The notes beneath the pieces are model-generated. The model was not told where the DNA came from, made no database searches, and was given only the letters and a program-made list of their open reading frames with translations. This document shows, piece by piece, positions 1 to 12,149 of a DNA stretch of 64,000 nt. The translations under genes and the position numbers were made by a program. The stretch comes from Archegozetes longisetosus (taxonomy: Eukaryota; Arthropoda; Arachnida; Sarcoptiformes; Trhypochthoniidae), in NCBI GenBank assembly GCA_018873245.2, contig JAEMBT020000005.1:1562001-1626000 (forward strand), read 5' to 3'. The number at the start of each line of letters is the position of its first letter. Within the stretch, counting starts at the first letter, position 1.

Positions 1-788
1 AATTTGTTGAATAAAAATATTGACTCATCCATCAAATTATCAAATAAAAATAAAAATTCAGTGTATCTATCTACGATTGACTTTCAAATTGTTTTTAGTT
101 AAATCTAATTTTTTATAAATACAAGACAAAACGAGTGAATGAAACAACTAAATAGTGCAGTTAATCATGAATTCAAACCTCTTATCTAAATCTTCACAAC
201 TTTTTTGCTGCAAAATATTACCATTCATTGTCTTTTCGATTAATATTAAGTAAAATGAAAATTAATTTACATTTAGACAAATGCTTAAGCAATTAATCAA
301 AATTATTAATGTTTATAGTTTCAAAAAAATCAATAAAACTTTTGGACATAACTGCTTTAGATGGAGTCATGTTAAGGTGCATTTTACTGGCAACTATGCA
401 AATTAGTAAACTCTTTATATTAAGTTATAAAGTTGTTTTAAGACCACAAAGTTTCCAACAATTCAGAGCAATTATCCACATTCAACCTAATCATAACATA
501 CTTATGATAGTGTCTGAAAAAAGAATATAAAATTAAAACAAGAGCTATTTTTCAATAACTCAATTAAACGAAAAGGTGATTTGTAGTGAAAAATTTATTG
601 CAATACAAAATTAGTATAATTCATTTGAAATGATAACTAATAATCGACAATAACATTAATATTACTTATAAATTACGAATAGAAAATCAGAGAATGTTTA
701 GTTATAATCGATTCGTAGTTAGTATCAAAAATAGAAAACTAACTCATAAGCCAAATCGATATACCGGTATTAGTATTTATATACAAAT
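1..788. other. Intergenic region downstream of ECH1
   Basis: No gene supported. The short open frames here (for example 309-530) have no recognisable domain and the composition is AT-rich. It is the 3' flank of the ECH1 gene, whose stop codon lies at 789-791. Confidence 0.5.
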
Positions 789-3700
789 TTACAAATCGTT
801 AAAAATGGGCGGCGTTTCAGATCGAGTGGCGGTGGCAGTGACTGCCTTCACTACATCTTCTGTCTGCAACATACACATGTTCCAGTTGGCCATAAATTCC
901 AGTCCATCGCGCACTGAATGGCTTCGAGCATAGTTGAGAGCAATCTTGGTGCCTTGAACTGCGACCGGGCTATTGCTGGCTATCTTTTTAGCCAGTTCTA
1001 AAGCTGATTGTAGTGTCGTTTCGGAATCGGCATAAATAGAGCTGACGAGACCGATCTATAAGATTCAAATTTTATAGTTAATCAATCCTTTCAACTGAGA
1101 TGATATAATTACCTCTTTTGCTTCAATTGCCGGTAGATTTCTTCCAGTGAAAGCCAGTTCTCGAACAGTACTATCGTTACCTACAATCTTAGGCATTCGT
1201 TGTAAAGTACCGAGATCCGCAGCCATTCCAATTGCAACTTCTCTGATTGAGAAGTAGGCATCACTCGAACAATACCGAATATCGACAGAGCTTAACAAGT
1301 CGAGTCCAGCGCCAATACATCCTCCGTGGACTGCTGCGATCACAGGCTTTGAGCATTTCACAATACTATTGAATGAATTTTGAAGAAGAACGATCATATT
1401 TCGAAGAAATTTAGCTTTCGTAGCCACATCTTCGCCGTCGGCAGTATTTCGAGAAGAAGAATGCTGCATCATTTCCATCATATCAGTGAAGTCAAGACCC
1501 GCTGAAAACATCTTTCCAGCGCCTGAAATGACAACAGCTCTACATTGCTTATCGTCATTGATCTCGTTAAAACATGCTAAAATTTCCCGAAAAAGGTCTC
1601 TATTCATGGCATTTCTGCGATCAGGTCTATTGATTTGAACATGTAATACATGATCATAGGGTGCGGAAACTTGCAGTGTCTCGAACTCTGCGTATCGAGT
1701 GGTATAGGCAGCAGCTGAATAATTTCGAATCAAATTTACCATAGCCTTAGTCCTCATGTTTTCATTGCTTCGCAAAAGCGACTGACCTATCAATTCAAAA
1801 AATTAGATATTTTACATTAATTCAATAAATAACACTATTGTCAAATACATTGTGTAATTATTATCCATCGTAATAATAGAAAAGACAACAAATAAAATTG
1901 AGATAAGGTACTATAAATATAGTTTGAATTAGGAAACTTTTACTGTAGCATTCCAGTTTTATTTGTGTTTCTTTCACAGAATAATTTTATATAACTTTCA
2001 ACTCAACTTCCAGGACGTTGCTAAGGTGCCTAAGAGGAAGTTTTTTCTTAAACTTGATCATAGTATGAACATGAAATTGTGAAATCTTTATCAAATTTAT
2101 TTGATGTAGAGTGGGGAAAAACCACGAAATCAGTATTTGTTGGCAAGCATCCTTCCCTTTTTATTTATTTCCAGAAAACATATGGTTTTTGTCAGTTTAT
2201 TGATAGTGACTAAAACACTAGTCCATAATATTTCTTAAAAGTGAACTTTGTATTATATATGGGTGAAACTGAAGATCAAAACTAGAAGTGTAGATAGTAG
2301 TGCATCATTTAATAATTTAAAACTTCAAATTGACTTTTATTATTTTAAACAACTTGAGTTTTTTAACAAAAAATATTGAAAAGCAAGATAATTTAAAAGA
2401 TGTCCTTCGATTGAAGGACTGGGATAGACATGATATCGTATTAACAGATAGGTGTCCTTCAATCACGAGAAGGTTTGAAAACAAAGTAAAAACAAATTGC
2501 GTCAACTTTTCATATCCTGCTTTAAAGGGATAGCAACTGATTCTACCAACAAAATAAGTTTTAACAGAAACCTCTCAATCCAAAGACTTGAGCTCAAATA
2601 GAATATTAATTAATGTTTTTTTTGTATGGAAGGATCAGATATTTTGGATTAAAGCTAAATGCAATTAAAGAAAAGCAAGACTAGAAAGTTAAAACATGTA
2701 AACAGCTGCCTATGACTATTACTTGATAAAGTTTCAAGAATAATCAATTCAGGCCTTCATAACTGCTAGTTCTCATACATGTTACTCACTCATGAAAATA
2801 TGGTTGTTTATTAAAGAAATTTGTTTTTTATGAGAAAAGGAAAATTTGAACATTGATACAAAAGGCGCAAAACTTATCCATTTTTATCAAAACTAATCGT
2901 AACTAACACTGACTTATGATTATTGTTAAGTACAACGTTCAAATAGTCTACTATTGACTTGGGGGCAATTATTAAAGTACAATTTGATAAAGCACTTAAA
3001 ACCAATATAACTGCTTTATGCTATTTAACTGTTTCTGGACTTTTCAATTCAGAACATTAAGAACCAATATTTAGATTTATATTCGTATTGAACATTACAC
3101 TGCTATAGAGCTGTTCAGTTGAATGGTTTACAACTTGATATCTTGCAAGTTATTTACATCTGTTCTAACTTTATTAAAAGGATGTTAGACTTTTTTCAAA
3201 TATAGTGAGAACAAATTGTGAGAAAAACTTCAGCATTCGATAAGATCAATGAACTCAACTTAGACTAAGTGAGACAAATGACGACTTATTGAGAGCTATC
3301 AATACTGTGATCATATCTTGTATTTTGCACTGATTGTGCATCTACATTAAGCCAAAATAACAAACTTGAAAGCTGTTCTCCAAAGGAATGAATCACATGG
3401 CAAAGTCTATTAGCTATTATTTTGTAGATAAGCAAATCACACACAGGAGTAATGAATAACACTCAGTTCCTTAATGGCAAATAGTTTCAAAGGTAGTTAG
3501 TTATCCACTATTTTTTTATTTCAATAGCTAAAGTGAAGGTTGAAACGCAACTTTCAACACTTCAAATTCAAGTTCAAAATAAAATTGAGTATTTTTGCTC
3601 AACTTTATTCATATCTAACTAATATTTTGACTATCGATTAGTACCTTTTCAAATGATCTAGTACATTTAACAAATATACTACTATTTATGGAAACAATTA

Positions 3701-3967
3701 TCAATAGAACATTAATTGGAAGCCAATTTTGTGAAAAATCATGAATCTATTGATTCATTTCAACATAAACATACTAAATATATATATATATATGTATTCA
3801 ATTATAATCGACTATAATTCAGCTTAGACTTTCAACATTCAAAAGCTTAACATAATTAATGAAATCTCGATTTAATTCGTATTAAACTAACAAAAATGAT
3901 AAAAATGTAAAAATTGTTAATAATATAGTAAATTCTTACCAAATGTTTTGAAGAGTTTTGAAGCCAT
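789..3967 (-). CDS. ECH1: Delta(3,5)-delta(2,4)-dienoyl-CoA isomerase, mitochondrial (ECH1)
   Basis: Three exons: 3967-3940 (MASKLFKTF plus one base), 1786-1113 and 1055-789, with matching phases. They give about 322 aa, close to the roughly 328 aa of animal ECH1. It belongs to the crotonase fold; family members move double bonds in dienoyl-CoA intermediates during beta-oxidation of unsaturated fatty acids. Visible are the core VIAAVHGGCIGAGLD and the three acidic residues known to be catalytic in ECH1: Asp of GLD, Glu of SIRE and Asp of GMAAD. The C-terminal block PVAVQGTKIALNY is typical. The N-terminus is basic with no acidic residues in the first 18, as in a mitochondrial presequence. The protein ends in NDL, so the peroxisomal SKL tail of mammalian ECH1 is absent. 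Intron 1 is unusually long for this window (about 2.15 kb, 1787-3939) and holds nothing recognisable. Confidence 0.95.
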
Positions 3968-5514
3968 GATTTATCGCATTAATTATAATCAAAGTTTAGG
4001 AAATGTGTCTAATTCTATGTAATATTAATGTAAATAACATTAAAAGTTAAGTTGAAAACAAAGCTTTTAGTCATAAGTTATGATCAAATATCAATACATA
4101 CACGAGGTATTCATCTCTTATTTATATACAAATGCTTTTAAATATAACTTTGGGAATACTGAAAGCGAAAGACACTCACGACAGTAGCGATCATTTGTAT
4201 AACTAACACAATATCTATTCACTCGATAGTCAACGTAAAGTAGACAACAATTGCCGTAGTTGTCAGCACTGCTTAATCGTTTACACATCCTATCGAATCG
4301 TTGGTAACAAAAATCTAATCGTCATTGAAGGTAACATGTTGCAAATAAGACCAAAGTTCGCATTTAGTTATCAAAAGGGATTTCTCGACATTTAGTCTAA
4401 TGCCAACTTTTATTGATTCATAAACATCATTATGAAATTTTTGACGTTGAAAACAAAAAACAAGATAAAGACTTGCAAATAATCCCTTTTCCGTGTGATA
4501 AGAACGCTATTATACAATTTGAAAAACTCCTAACAAACATGTTTTGAAATACAGTTAGATTGTTTGCAGATAACTATGCAAATTGCGTTTAACTTTTCAA
4601 ACTTTGAAACTCTTTTAGTTGGATTGGTTTGGTTATCGTTGTTCTTTGAAACACTTGACTTTGATTCAACTCTTATCAGTTGGCGTTAATTGATTGAAAA
4701 TGCAAAAATTAACTTTATAATAACCAAACTTGATAAAGTCTTTCAGAAAACCCAAACTTTGCGACCACTCATAATAATTGCAATCTTTTAGCTCTTTCAG
4801 AGAACTTATAGTTTTTGAAGCTTTAATGTGATTAAGTAATTGGAATCATTATCGATAATTAATTCGCAGAATTATTTGAGAAAAAATTAAAATGCAACAA
4901 AACTCATAACTGCAGTACATTTCAAAGAATTGAGTTGAACAAATTTCTAAGAATTGCAACATCCAACTTTATAACAACTTAGAATATAATATTAACATTT
5001 AAGTTATAATTCAGAATAAAAATCTGAGAGTTTAAGCAAAGAATAGTTTTGAAAATTCTTATGAAGTCCAGAACTTGCAAGTTTTAATATTTTAAACCTG
5101 GTCCACATTGTTGATGACATGAGAATTTGACATTTCAAACTCAATCAAGTTAATTCTGGATGCAGTTGCATTTACACCAAATTCTGCTGACGAAGTCTAA
5201 ACCAACCTAAACCAACCCAAACTAATCTAGCCTAAACTTGGAGAGTAAAACAAACAAGAATAACTGTCTCTCGCAAACTTAAGTTTGTCTCTGCAATGTA
5301 AAGACAACTTGAAATTGTCCCAAAAATTTCGATAAAATTAATTTAAATGAATTCGAAATAGGAAAAACAGAACAGAAAAGTATATTGTTGAAATTTATGA
5401 TTATTTTATGTTTAACAAAAATTGCGTTCAACTATTTCTCTGTTAAAAGTTTTTTCTCAATTGATATAAAACCCCAGCAAATGGTTAGATAAATATTGGA
5501 TTTGTTTGTTTTGC
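3968..5514. other. Intergenic region upstream of ECH1
   Basis: No coding signal seen. It holds the presumed ECH1 promoter and a short degenerate run of AAACCAACC-like units near 5198-5235. Confidence 0.4.
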
Positions 5515-5735
5515 CTTGAGTTGCGCAAAACAAAATGTGACTCTAATAAAAACATTTAAAGTTTAGTAAAATAGATTAATTCATATCTAAATAACCGGTA
5601 AATGTGGCACATCTTGCTAAACAGTTGTTTATCAATATTTGCTGTCATAATAAGTGTTAGAATAAATTATTTATTGCATTTATTTAGTTTGGGACAAATG
5701 CCGTAATAAAAATTAAGTTTGAGAGAAAAGACTGT
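5515..5735 (+). pseudogene. 5' fragment of a duplicated retinol-dehydrogenase-like SDR gene
   Basis: This stretch aligns closely with 13805-14015, the 5' flank and first ~40 codons of the intact SDR gene at 13892-14947. Shared blocks include the long run around ACAGTTGTTTATCAATATT and the start of the Rossmann region (GAGAG-AAAGACTGTT). Similarity stops just before the nucleotide-binding loop and the rest of the gene is missing, so this is a dead remnant. It marks the left edge of a tandem duplication that also carried TMEM62. Confidence 0.85.
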
Positions 5736-5819
5736 TTTATTAATAGATATGAATACACAAGGAGTTGAAAAAATGCATTGTGTTGCGGAATATTTGAGCT
5801 AGTGTTTGATAGGCTTTTC

Positions 5820-6360
5820 ATAGTAAAAGTGAAAATCAAAATAAAGTCATTAAATCATTTGACTTTAGTAAAAGAAAAACAAAGTCAAATGAACCCAAAT
5901 TATGGAAAGTGAAAGTCAAACAAAGTCAAATTATGGCTAAAAGTAAAAGTTAATGAGTAAAGATTGAAAACTTATAGCTTTCAAAATCAATAAAAATAAT
6001 TGAATGATTCATTTTCATAGTTTTAAATTGCAATAAATGTCTATATAAGGCATTGAAATAAAGACATGAAAGTATTACAATATTTTGATTTTGTTTCAAA
6101 TAATACTAAATATATTAGTGCTCTTAATTTTCTTAAATAGTAATCCATATATAGAATGTACTTAAGGTTATTTCTGCTTTCTACATTTTTATTTAATTGA
6201 TGGATATCTTTGGAAGATATCAAATATAAAGTTAGAGAAAGTAAAAGTCAAAACAAAAGTGATGAATAGTCAAATGAAAAGCTTAATAGCCAAAGTCATA
6301 GAAAGCCGAATGAAAATCATATGCAAAAAGCAAAAGTAAAAGTAAAGTGAAATATAAATT
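5820..6360 (+). repeat. Purine-rich degenerate repeat region
   Basis: Plus-strand runs of AAAGTCAAA / AAAAGTAAAAGT units recur at about 5820-5980 and 6235-6350, giving strongly purine-biased low-complexity DNA. No gene or clean period could be assigned. It occupies the place where the rest of the duplicated SDR gene should be. Confidence 0.5.
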
Positions 6361-6880
6361 TCAAAAGCTAACCAACACTAATTTGAGCAAAAATGATTGC
6401 ATAATTCTAACTGAACGTGCTCTTTAGAGGAGACATACATTTCGCGCGACACCTAAAACTACCAGAAGATTAGTTAATAATTACTTTACTTATGAGGATG
6501 TTAAGAAACCTCAGGAAAAAGAACAAAACAGAACGCACTTAAAAAACAATAGTTCTGGTGTAGCAAACAACATATTTTTCGTATTGACAATTACAATCTA
6601 GCTATATATTCATAGTTCTTTAATTTACTAAACAAATCATTTTATTCTTCTTTTAGGTAAAAGCATTTTTAATAAAATTTCGTATCAAACTGTACAAACA
6701 AATTAAATAGAAAAATATACTCAATTGTGCACATTTGACAAAACTAACTAAAGTGTAACAAAACTTCGAGAGATTCTCTACATCTTAAGTAAGAAAGCAT
6801 TATTCCATAAATAATAGGAATATTAAAACAAAAAACTAGTAAAGCTGAGGGTAAAACACTGTAGTTCAGATAACCAACTT

Positions 6881-7038
6881 TGAATAATAGCTTTAGAGCT
6901 GTATTCTGAGTTCTGTTTTAAACTCGATCTCGACTTAAGTTGACTCGGTGCTATTGAAACTTGTATTTTCAAGTATAACTTGAATCGGGATCGAGCTTAA
7001 GATAGAACTCTGGATACAGCTCTTATTCATTCAAACAA
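6881..7038. repeat. Imperfect hairpin (MITE-like inverted repeat)
   Basis: Arms of roughly 60 bp (about 6881-6945 and 6968-7038) are reverse complements with mismatches, sharing AGAGCTGTAT and AGTTCT and the block CTCGATC. The short loop and near-complete palindrome are typical of a small non-autonomous element or foldback repeat. No coding content. Confidence 0.65.
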
Positions 7039-7443
7039 TTACATTTTCTGAATTTGTTTACAGTCAAATTGAAAGGTAAAGACAAATTTTTAGATATACT
7101 TTTGTGTATAACAAAGATTTTCAATTAACAACTGTACTATAACTAAGTCTTCTCATCGTTCAGTTCTTTTTTAAAGCTGCAGGTAAGATTTTAATCTAAT
7201 GTATATTTTTGAACTATTTTTTCATAAAATTAATATAATGACAATATATAGTCCATATAGTAGACTAATTTAAGGGATATATGGTGAAGTATATATTTTA
7301 AGTAATGTTTGCCTTTACTTTTCAATTTGGTAGTATATTTAAAATGTGATTAAACACATTGGAAAAACTTGACTGAAAATTTCATTTAACAATTAATTAG
7401 TTCTATGTTTATTAAGCGGTCAACTAACAAGGCAAGTATCTAA

Positions 7444-8552
7444 GCACAAAAGTAACAAATTTTGAAAATACTTTTACCATCAACGAGTCATCATATGAGA
7501 TGATCATAAATGCTATTCAAATTAGCTGACTTGCACAAGAGTACGTTCTATTAGGTTATGAAAATTGTTAATCAATACAAAACTGAATAGTATTTTCAAT
7601 ATGGTTGGAAAAATTTTGAGTAACCTAAAGCAAAATAATTGAAATTAAAGTCACAAATCATGCACATATGTGTGAACAATAGAATAGTTATATGAAATTG
7701 TTAGGGCACATCTCAATTAGGATTAGCGTTTCAAGCTTTAAATTGTTTTTCCTAGCTACACACTTTTACTTGAATATGAGTACATGGTTAGTAAAAATAC
7801 GATTAAAAGCTTGAAATGCTAATCCTAATTGAGATGTACTTTGACAATGTCATGTAACTATCCTATTCTTCATACATACGTACAGTTGTGTCGGAATAAA
7901 TTGTTTAAGTCAATTACTGATAGGCGATTGAAAACTCTTATTTCATTAAACACTAAGTGCGTAATATCAGAGAAATATAAGTTTTTTTAAAGTTAAATCA
8001 AGCCAAAAGTTTCTAACTTTGAGCCAATATAAAGTCAATAATGACTAATATTTAAGAAATGATTAGCAAAGAACAAGTCTTTAAAGTTCAATAAAAGCCA
8101 GAACTTTACACCTTTGAATGAAATTAAATTTATTATGACTAATATGTAAGAAACGACTAACAAAATAGCATTTAATCACTTCATAATCAGTTATCTGTAA
8201 ACATCTTTAGCAGTGAAATAGAAGTTAATCGTTGATAGGGGGGAAGTTTTATTTGGCTTAAGTTAATTCACTTTGTTTAAATTGAAATTTAATCCTTAAA
8301 ATGTTAACTTTTTTTCACTGGAAGAATTTATTCTCACACAATTGTACATGATTAGTCACTCTAACATGTAATCACTTTGCTTTAGGTTACTCAGAATATT
8401 CCCAAACCATATTGAAAATACTATTCAGTTTTGCATTGATTGACAATTTTCATAAGTGCTCTTGTGCAAGTCAGGCAATTTAAATAGTGTTTATAATCAT
8501 CTCTTATGATTAGTTCAGGGTAAAAATATTTTCAAAATTCATCACTTTGTGG
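7444..8552. mobile_element. Non-autonomous DNA element with long terminal inverted repeats
   Basis: About 220 bp at the left end (7444-7670) reappears as a diverged reverse complement at the right end (about 8330-8552). Shared blocks include TTTTGAAAATA, GACTTGCACAAGAG, GAATAGTATTTTCAATATGG and GAGTAACCTAAAGCAAA. No transposase is seen inside. The right end abuts the stop codon of TMEM62 copy A. Sequence left of 7440 resembles the 3' flank of TMEM62 copy B near 15150-15210, so copy B approximates the empty site. The left arm contains a second, smaller hairpin element. Confidence 0.8.
7679..7869. mobile_element. Small hairpin MITE nested in the left arm of the larger element
   Basis: Arms 7679-7742 and 7803-7869 are near-perfect inverted repeats (cores AATTAGGATTAGC and GCTAATCCTAATT) around a 60-bp loop. 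Similarity between the outer element's two arms is interrupted here and resumes after it, so this piece appears to have landed inside the older element. Confidence 0.75.
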
Positions 8553-11192
8553 TCAGACACTCCTTGTAATAAGTGAATCTCCTTTATATAAAATTTTATC
8601 GAAACCTCTTTGTCTTTTAGTAGTTTTTTGTCTTATACTTTCTGGGAATGATATTGGATTCAATTTCAACGAGAATTGCCATAAAATAATGTAAATAATA
8701 TAGGACCATGTATAGAAAAATCCAAATATATACGCCATAAAACCATACGCAAAATAGAAAGTCATTGAATATAAAACCTATTTAACATGACAATACTCAT
8801 CAAATATAACTCGTAATACTTTTTAAATGTTACTTACGTGACATATAATAAAGAAGAGCCACAACAAATTTCTAACGTGACAGTAAGTTTTCATAAAACT
8901 ACTGCCGGTATTAGTCATTTTTGATAATTCTCTGTGACGACAATACACAATATGAGCCAAACAGTAAGTCATTGGAACTTGAAAGCAAATCAACTAAAAA
9001 TGGATGAAAATACAAGAGTTGAAATGGGTTTGATATAAGATCAAAGTTAGACTTACGAGTAATGCTCCCATAATATAAGTAAAGCTTCCCGGCAAAAAAG
9101 AACCATCGACTATCATTCCCCATACAAAGCAAATACCAATATGTGAATCGGTAACATAACCCACAAACCACGGACCTGTCAATTTAATGATTTATTACTG
9201 TATTTGACGAGTGAAAGATCCAATTGACTGACCTATTGTTGCATAAATTGGAATCGCAATCAAAGGAATGAATATTTTGTTAATATTCGAAATTAAGTAA
9301 AACTTGAAAATTAATCTTCGCACGACATTGCGTTCAGCATGATTAGTGATCAATTTTCCTGAAATCAAAATTTCAATCAAGTTCAAGGTTTAAACACTAA
9401 ATAAAACAAACCTTCTTTGCATAACTCTAAAAACCGTAAAAATAAAAGCGGGAGAACACAGATCGTAACCGCAAACCCAAATAACCAGTGACCCTATCGA
9501 TAATTTATTCAAATTATTATAATCCTATTATTCAATAGGAGTAATTTTACTCATAATTTCGATCAGAGCTTACAAAAGACTGTATGTGATATCGCAACAT
9601 GAACTTTCCACCAAAAGTAAAATCAGGTCTGGAATTGTCCAAAGAAAATTGATGTTTAACTGTTCTTTCATTATGATCGATATCCTATTATAAGACATAA
9701 ATTACATCTTCAACATTCAAACTAAAATAATAGAACAATGAACAAAACTTTACATTTGCTGAGACATGTATCCAATGAAGTCCTGTCGAATATTTCTTAG
9801 GATCCCATTCGTGAACATAAAGAGGTCCAGATATATGTTTCATTGCAATCCAGTCATTGTCGTCTATTTTAAATTCGACCGAAGATATATTACTTTTAGA
9901 GAATACGATCGCACGAATATGTGTAGATTTTCTTATTCGATGGTACGGTTCTAAGTGAGGCATTGAATATAATGATGGTTTTGGGTTCGTTATCAGGATA
10001 ATAGGCCATTGATTCAGATTGAAATCAGTGAAAGTGAAAAGTCCATGATCGACAGCAGCTAAACGTAATTTACGCAAATCTTTCCAATCTGCCAGTTCCA
10101 GCTCTAAATATCCATTCGGTTGAGTTGAATACATTTGATGTATTAAACCGCCTTCAGTGTGAAAGTGGCCACAAAAGTAAGGACCACTTGAAAAATAAAT
10201 ATTTTCAGTTTACTCAGTAAACAAATTATGGGATAAGTAAAATATTTTGATACTTAATAATATCTCTGAGTCCAGGGTTAGGCATTGCTATTGATGAGGT
10301 AGGATAGTGTCCAAACCAAAGAGTTACATTACTTTTATCTTCAATACTCTCACGTTTCAATTGTTTAATCACATTCATGTCTTCATCTTTTAACAAACCA
10401 ACGAAATTGAAGGGTCTTTTAGGTCCGGGTGAAAGACAAGCGTCAACACCGATAAAACTATAAGTCTCAGTGTCGTGTTTTAGAGTGAATTTGTACGAAC
10501 GAGTATTGTTTGGTCCTCTAATTGAATACTTCTTGAAATAGTTTGTTTCCCAATTAAAGACATTGAAACTATCTTTGAAACAAAAATTGAATGATTAATT
10601 ATTTTCAAGTTATAAACGAAGTAAAAAATGATTGAATCATAAATACCATGATTGCCTCTGATGTCGAGCCAATTCGTTTTAGTTCTTATGTTACTTTTAT
10701 TCAGAACATTTGAATACATAATCCATTCTTTTTCATGTTGAGTCGATCCTATCGGGTCCTTTAATCGCGAATCAGTCAGATCTCCAGTCGCTAAGACTAC
10801 GGACGGCTTTATTATATCGATATATTGAGTACAAAATTTCAATAAATCTGGTTCTCGATTGCGATCAAAATAAATACTTAAATGAATGTCTGATATCTAA
10901 AGAAAACATTTTTAATCAGAGACAAAGTGAAGTGATATTCAACAGATTGGTGTCACACTCAGACCTGCATAAACCAAAACGTGTGTCTGAATTGGTCATC
11001 AATTATAACGCTATCGTTTTGCAAGAAATTGGAATTCAAGTTTTGTTTGTCGACCAGTCGTTGGCTCTGAATATTGTCATCGATTTTAATGATATCTAAA
11101 ATGTTTGCGATGAATGTCGAAAATATGAAAATGACTGCGATTACGAACAAAGTGATTTTCGAAAGCATTTTCTTTAAATTATTGTAATTCAT
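8553..11192 (-). CDS. TMEM62: TMEM62-like transmembrane metallophosphoesterase, copy A
   Basis: Ten exons join in phase: 11192-10965, 10896-10647, 10572-10254, 10186-9754, 9684-9574, 9493-9412, 9358-9233, 9175-9057, 8993-8838, 8777-8553. They give about 682 aa; human TMEM62 is about 643. An N-terminal membrane segment (LFVIAVIFIFSTFIANIL) precedes a calcineurin-like phosphoesterase domain with SDIH, TGDLTDS, IRGNHD (completed across a splice), FGHYP and GHFHT, the metal-ligand motifs of the fold. Several membrane segments follow (FAVTICVLPLLF, IFIPLIAIPIYATI, GPWFVG to YIMGALL, MAYIFGFF). The substrate of TMEM62 is not known. The extreme C-terminus differs from copy B and ends at a transposon border. 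Start chosen at the first ATG after an in-frame TTG; a second ATG lies 8 codons on. Confidence 0.9.
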
Positions 11193-11493
11193 ACAATTGA
11201 TTGCATTCAATACTATTATTTGTCAATTAACAATGTGCAAATTAACAAACATATTGCACACAAACTTATATAGTATTATGATTTTTCTGAATCAAGTGTC
11301 ATAACCGTATTTTATTGTCGATCAAATTAAGCAAAAACTATTTAAATATAATAAATTTAACATTTTTCTTTTACAACAAAAATATATGAAAATTTGATTC
11401 CATTTAAACTTATTGTACATTAGCCTAAAAACAGTACAATTTTTTAATCAATACATTAATTGTATATTCGATTCGATTTAAAAATCAAAACTA

Positions 11494-11701
11494 TTAGGTG
11501 TGTTTGAAAGTTGTGTGGTTTTTCCAGACAAGTTGGTTCATCACATAGTATCCTTGAAAAGTTGACCTGGCAAATAATTATTCATCTTTGATTACCCTAG
11601 ACTAGAATATAAAAGCAGATAGAAATCGCAGCTCAATCATTCGTTTAATAGAAACTTAGTTTTTACTTTAAAAAGCGACAGAGCTTTCCAACACACCTAA
11701 T
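11494..11701. mobile_element. Internally deleted mariner-type element with TA duplication
   Basis: Terminal inverted repeats begin TTAGGTGTGTT (left) and end AACACACCTAA (right), flanked by TA at 11492-11493 and 11702-11703. The TTAGGTG start resembles mariner ends, and TA is the target of the Tc1/mariner superfamily. Length 208 bp with no transposase. The corresponding place in the duplicated 5' flank of TMEM62 copy B (about 18110-18130) lacks it. Confidence 0.8.
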
Positions 11702-12149
11702 ACTAATAAATTTAATATATTTAGAGAGTCATGTGCTTTTCTGTCAACATCGTTTTGGCCTTTTATACACTTTAAACTTATTGGTCTCAAATCGTATCAA
11801 CACGATATTAAATAGTACTACAAATGTGTTGCATAAGACATTTCAGTATTAAATATTACTGATCCAAAACAGGTTCGGAGCAAAACATAGTCGTCATGCC
11901 TTAACCCCTCCCACATAAAATGGTTGCCAAGCACGAATACATAAAATATGTCTATAAATAGGGTTTGAAAATAATCGTAATTCTTATGAATAAAATTAAA
12001 AATTAATTGTAACTAATTAAGTGATTTTAAATTAAAAATGAGTCAAAATAGAAACAAAAACATTAATAAATGGATTGATTATAGGACTCATGCGGCCCCC
12101 AAACAGTATCGTCATTTATGACAATTGTTCGACCCATTCACGCCAATAC

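Noticed and set aside
309-530. Plus-strand open frame of 73 codons near the window start
   Set aside because: No domain, no splice partner, composition like intergenic DNA.
694-933. Plus-strand open frame of 79 codons
   Set aside because: It is the antisense shadow of the last exon of ECH1.
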